Below the pieces are notes generated by a model. The model did not search any database. It had not been told where the DNA came from and saw only the letters and a program-made list of their open reading frames with translations. The translations under genes and the position numbers were made by a program. A DNA stretch of 9,055 bases from E44-bin32 sp034430615 (GTDB lineage Bacteria > Chloroflexota > Anaerolineae > Anaerolineales > E44-bin32): the NCBI GenBank assembly GCA_034430615.1, contig DAOUEJ010000209.1, forward strand, positions 1 to 9,055, read 5' to 3'. This document shows, one piece after another, positions 6,348 through 9,055 of the stretch. The first letter of the stretch is position 1; every line of letters starts with the position of its first letter.

Positions 6348-7291
6348 CTCGCTGCCTCCACAGGCTGTACGGTGTCGGTGCTCTTTACTCCGGCACGGAA
6401 GTAGATCACCGTCCCGATCACCATCAAGACCATTAACCCCATTGCGACTGCTGCGCCGAATGGATAGTCACGGGCAGCCATGAACTGCGAATAGATGACA
6501 TTCCCGATCATCACCGATCGGGCGCCCCCCAACAGATCTGGCGTGACATAGGCGCCGAGCGAAGGGATGAATACCAGCATCGAACCAGCAAGAATCCCGG
6601 GCAGGGTAAGTGGGAAGATGACCCGCAGAAACGTTCTCAGACGATTGGCGTAGAGATCCTCGGCTGCCTCGCTTAGTGAGAAATCGAAACGTTCGATGGC
6701 TGCATAGCAAGGCAGGACCATATCAGGCAGCCAGCCGTAAACCAGGCCGATGATGATCGCCAGGTTGGTGCCAAAGAGCCCCAACGGTTCGGCTGTCAGA
6801 TTGCTCAGGCTGGACCAGAACACTCCCGGCAGGTTCGCAGCCAGCCAGACGGCTGCGGCGTGTATGGGACCGGTCCAGGCGACGTTAATCAGGCCCTGGT
6901 CACGCAGGATCAGGATCCAGGCGTAGGTGCGCACGAGGAAGTTGGTCCAGAAGGGGACAATCAGGAGCATGATGAAAAGTGTGCGCCGGTTGGGGGGGCG
7001 GGTGGCGATCCAAAAGGCAAGTGGGTAGCCAAGCAGCAGGCAGATGATGGTCGTCAGCCCGGCGATGGAGAACGAGCGCCAGAAAATTTTAATGTAGAGT
7101 GGGTCAGCCAGGCGGGCGAAATTCTCCAGGGTAAGGTTCCACTCGATCCCGCCGTAGGTACCACGCTGACCGAAGCTCATCGCCACCACGATCAGCAGCG
7201 GGAAAAGGAAGAAGACGATCAGCCAGAACAAGCTGGGGGAGATTAATACGGCCAGGCTAATCCGTCGCTGGCGCGGCGAGAGGTTGATCAT
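6344..7291 (-). CDS. potB: Polyamine ABC transporter permease PotB-like
   Basis: A 315-residue inner-membrane permease with about six hydrophobic segments beginning near residue 12. The EAA loop lies at about 207-234 (SEAAEDLYANRLRTF, then PLTLPGI), followed by FIPSLGAYVTPDLLGG and MIGNVIYSQF (261-270), which match the PotB subfamily rather than PotC. It is about 40 residues longer than the 275-residue E. coli protein; some 20 of these form an extra hydrophobic and Ala/Trp-rich stretch around 144-168, before the segment starting LGLFGTN. It partners PotC to form the channel. The ATG overlaps the potA stop as ATGA, with GGAG about eight bases before it. Confidence 0.94.
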   Translation of the reverse strand: MINLSPRQRRISLAVLISPSLFWLIVFFLFPLLIVVAMSFGQRGTYGGIEWNLTLENFARLADPLYIKIFWRSFSIAGLTTIICLLLGYPLAFWIATRPPNRRTLFIMLLIVPFWTNFLVRTYAWILILRDQGLINVAWTGPIHAAAVWLAANLPGVFWSSLSNLTAEPLGLFGTNLAIIIGLVYGWLPDMVLPCYAAIERFDFSLSEAAEDLYANRLRTFLRVIFPLTLPGILAGSMLVFIPSLGAYVTPDLLGGARSVMIGNVIYSQFMAARDYPFGAAVAMGLMVLMVIGTVIYFRAGVKSTDTVQPVEAAR

Positions 7292-8451
7292 CGGGATGGC
7301 TCCATGGCCTCGATGACGTCCACCGATGAGGTGTGACCTGCGGGTATATCCTCCTCCGGTAGGAAAGCGGTCGTTAGTTCAGGAGGCCAGGAGGCGTAAA
7401 CTCCGTCTCCAGGGTCGAAGCGCCGCTGGCGGGCACCGGCTTCGTTCTGCCAGCGAACCATGATTTCAGATTCATCTTGCGTGCAAAGCAGGTAGGTCGT
7501 GAATGACCCGGTATAAACGACATCCTTGACCGAGCACAGGATGGCGTTCCCTTCCGGGCGGGGCTCATCACCGGGTGAGATATGTACTTTCTCGGGCCGG
7601 AAGGCTAGCGTCACGTGTTCTCCAATCGTAAGTTCCGAAGCTGGTTGGGCCCACATCGTCTCACCAGATTCAAGTGCCACAGTAGCTTGATCGGCGCTAC
7701 GTTCTTTCACCTGCCCTTCCAGGTAGTTGCTGTCGCCAATGAAGTTAGCTACGAAGCGGGTGGCCGGGGTTTCATAGACCTGCTCCGGTGAACCGACCTG
7801 CAGCAGTCGGCCACGGCGCATGACCCCGATCCGGTCCGACATCGTCAGCGCCTCTTCCTGGTCGTGGGTGACGTAGATAAAGGTGATGCCGACACGACCC
7901 TGCAGGTCCTTCAGTTCAAGCTGCATCGCTTTTCGTAGTTTTAAGTCTAGAGCACCAAGTGGTTCGTCAAGCAGCAGCACCTTGGGTTGGTTGATCAAAG
8001 CCCGTGCCAGTGCTACCCGCTGCTGTTGCCCACCGGAGAGCTGCTGTGGTTTGCGGTTTTCCATGCCTGCCAACCGCACCATCTCGAGCGCTTCAAAAAC
8101 GCGCTTCTTGATCTCAAGTTTCGGGACCTTCTGCATTTCGAGGCCAAAGGCGGTGTTCTGGTAGACAGTCATGTGAGGGAAGAGGGCGTAATTCTGGAAG
8201 ACGGTGTTGACGGGTCGCTTATACGCTGGTCGAAAGCCCTGGGCTTCGCCCGAGATATGGACCTCACCCATGCTTGGCATCTCAAAGCCGCCGATCATGC
8301 GCAGCGTGGTGGTTTTGCCGCATCCACTGGGACCGAGAAGCGAGAAGAACTCACCATCCTCGATGCGCAGTGACATGTTATCTACAGCAGTTACAGATCC
8401 AAACAGCTTCGAGATCGAAATAAGTTCGACCGAGGGAATCTGCGAATTCAC
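7288..8451 (-). CDS. potA: Polyamine ABC transporter ATPase PotA-like
   Basis: A 387-residue cytoplasmic ATPase that powers the importer. Seen in order: Walker A GPSGCGKT (40-47), Q-loop Gln86 in VFQNYALFPH, signature LSGGQQQR (138-145), Walker B LLLDEP (159-164) with the D-loop GALD, and switch His196 in THDQ. The C-terminal third, from about 240, reads as the TOBE/OB regulatory domain usual in PotA and other CUT1-like ATPases (LAFRPEKVHIS near 280-292). The start is GTG at 8451, supported by AGGAGGAG (8456-8463) just upstream; no ATG lies at a better position. The gene is first of the potABC set, and its stop overlaps the potB start. The order potA-potB-potC-potD is the classical one and supports polyamine specificity over other importers with similar ATPases. 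Confidence 0.95.
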   Translation of the reverse strand: MNSQIPSVELISISKLFGSVTAVDNMSLRIEDGEFFSLLGPSGCGKTTTLRMIGGFEMPSMGEVHISGEAQGFRPAYKRPVNTVFQNYALFPHMTVYQNTAFGLEMQKVPKLEIKKRVFEALEMVRLAGMENRKPQQLSGGQQQRVALARALINQPKVLLLDEPLGALDLKLRKAMQLELKDLQGRVGITFIYVTHDQEEALTMSDRIGVMRRGRLLQVGSPEQVYETPATRFVANFIGDSNYLEGQVKERSADQATVALESGETMWAQPASELTIGEHVTLAFRPEKVHISPGDEPRPEGNAILCSVKDVVYTGSFTTYLLCTQDESEIMVRWQNEAGARQRRFDPGDGVYASWPPELTTAFLPEEDIPAGHTSSVDVIEAMEPSR

Positions 8452-8455
8452 GCTG

Positions 8456-8463
8456 CTCCTCCT
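8456..8463 (-). promoter_or_regulatory. Ribosome binding site of potA (GTG start)
   Basis: AGGAGGAG on the minus strand with four bases before the GTG at 8451-8449. The strong site compensates for the non-ATG start and fixes it. Confidence 0.65.
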
Positions 8464-8484
8464 GCCTGGTTCCAGGTCATGGCG

Positions 8485-8543
8485 CTCGAAAACGAGATCA
8501 GTTGCTGGGGCTGCTCATCGTTAATAACTGTTTTCTTCAGCCC
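8485..8543 (-). promoter_or_regulatory. Repeat-rich gap between regulator and potA, possible control region
   Basis: The 96-base gap contains a CTCG-AAAA-CGAG hairpin (8485-8496), an AT-rich near-palindrome GTTA-A-TAAC (8520-8528), and two longer interleaved repeats, CAGTT/AACTG (8499-8503 with 8526-8530) and GGGCTG/CAGCCC (8508-8513 with 8538-8543). It could hold a promoter or operator for potA. No convincing -35/-10 pair was found, so this is a weak call based on repeat content and position. Confidence 0.25.
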
Positions 8544-8547
8544 TAGA

Positions 8548-9015
8548 TCATTTCTTCGGTTCACCCGACTCAAGCACCGGTTTAGCGCCGGCGGCCATCT
8601 TATAAGTGCGCAGAATTGTGAAGGTCTGGGTGCGAATAACGCCCGGCACCTGCCGCAGAGTATGCTGGAGGAAGTCGGCCAGGTGAGTCCGGTCCTGGCA
8701 CATCACTTCTACGATCAAGTCGAACTCGCCTGAAACGAGCACAAGGTAGCTCACCTCTTCAAAATTGGCGATGGTGGCGATGGCGTCGTCCCAATTATCC
8801 GATTCGATCGATACACCGATCAGTGCGGGGGCGTCGATGCCAAGTTGATGGGGATCGATCATGCCAATGATCTGCAGCACGCCATCCGCAACCAGGCGGG
8901 CGTAGCGGTTCCGGACCGTACCTTCGGAGATGCCTAAAGCCTGGGCAATCTCGGTGAATGGTTTTCGCCCATCAACCTGAAGTTGGCGCACGATGGCATG
9001 ATCGAGTTCGTCCAT
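8548..9015 (-). CDS. Lrp/AsnC family transcriptional regulator
   Basis: A 155-residue protein with the standard two-part layout. An N-terminal winged helix-turn-helix (about 2-50) has MDELDHAIVRQLQ, then FTEIAQALGIS as the first helices and EGTVRNRYARL as the recognition helix. A C-terminal RAM effector/oligomerisation domain (about 62-138) includes the ligand-site motif SGEFDLIVEV (95-104). A short charged tail follows. Such proteins form dimers to octamers and bind amino acids or related compounds. It lies upstream of potA in the same direction, 96 bases away, so it is the probable local regulator of the uptake and breakdown genes, perhaps also of itself; the ligand cannot be read from the sequence. 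The MDELD start is typical, although the ribosome binding site is weak (GGATAGG just before the ATG). Only 40 bases upstream are visible, with no clear promoter. Confidence 0.93.
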   Translation of the reverse strand: MDELDHAIVRQLQVDGRKPFTEIAQALGISEGTVRNRYARLVADGVLQIIGMIDPHQLGIDAPALIGVSIESDNWDDAIATIANFEEVSYLVLVSGEFDLIVEVMCQDRTHLADFLQHTLRQVPGVIRTQTFTILRTYKMAAGAKPVLESGEPKK

Positions 9016-9055
9016 GACCTATCCAATTACGAATCGTGGCTAGAACATACCTATA

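Larger units (their letters stand above)
1..9015 (-). other. Predicted polyamine uptake and catabolism gene cluster
   Basis: Nine genes (one cut by the edge) share one strand. Gaps never exceed about 104 bases, two junctions overlap by ATGA, and no U-tailed terminator was seen on the coding strand. The combination of a regulator, PotABCD, aldehyde dehydrogenase, two class III aminotransferases and a probable aldehyde oxidoreductase is coherent as one pathway. Whether it is one transcript or has an internal promoter before potA is not determined. Confidence 0.7.

Noticed and set aside
9016..9055. Promoter upstream of the Lrp/AsnC gene
   Set aside because: AT-rich words such as TATGTT occur on the minus strand, but only 40 bases are visible and no matched -35 element could be identified.

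Overview
The window reads as one minus-strand gene cluster for uptake and breakdown of polyamines or similar omega-amino compounds. In transcription order (high to low coordinates) it holds: an Lrp/AsnC-type regulator (9015-8548); a complete polyamine ABC importer, with ATPase potA (8451-7288), permeases potB (7291-6344) and potC (6347-5550), and a lipoprotein binding protein potD (5471-4410); an NAD(P)-type aldehyde dehydrogenase (4332-2869); a GABA-transaminase-like class III aminotransferase (2764-1496); a second class III aminotransferase of the HemL-like branch (1410-100); and the first 11 codons of a further gene at the edge (35-1). The N-terminus of that last gene (MPLGYHGRILQ) resembles aldehyde:ferredoxin oxidoreductases. 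No convincing plus-strand gene, RNA gene, mobile element or CRISPR array was seen.

How it may work together (inference from families and order): PotABCD imports a polyamine such as putrescine or spermidine. An aminotransferase converts a terminal amine to an aldehyde, the aldehyde dehydrogenase oxidises this to an omega-amino acid such as GABA, and the GABA-transaminase-like enzyme removes the second amine to give a semialdehyde that can be oxidised to a dicarboxylate. A tungsten/molybdenum aldehyde oxidoreductase would add a ferredoxin-linked route for aldehyde oxidation. The regulator at the head of the cluster could sense an amino-acid-like substrate or product.

The organism cannot be named from the sequence. 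Moderate-to-high GC, strong AGGAGG-type Shine-Dalgarno sites, a Cys-lipoprotein signal and a possible ferredoxin-dependent aldehyde oxidoreductase fit an anaerobic or facultative bacterium. A Chloroflexota-like lineage is a guess of low confidence.

Layout: potA/potB and potB/potC overlap by ATGA. The other gaps are 77 to 104 bases, and several carry GC-rich inverted repeats. The strongest is a compound hairpin of about 52 bases just after potD. None is followed by a U-run on the coding strand, so none looks like an intrinsic terminator for these genes, and the cluster may be transcribed as one unit.
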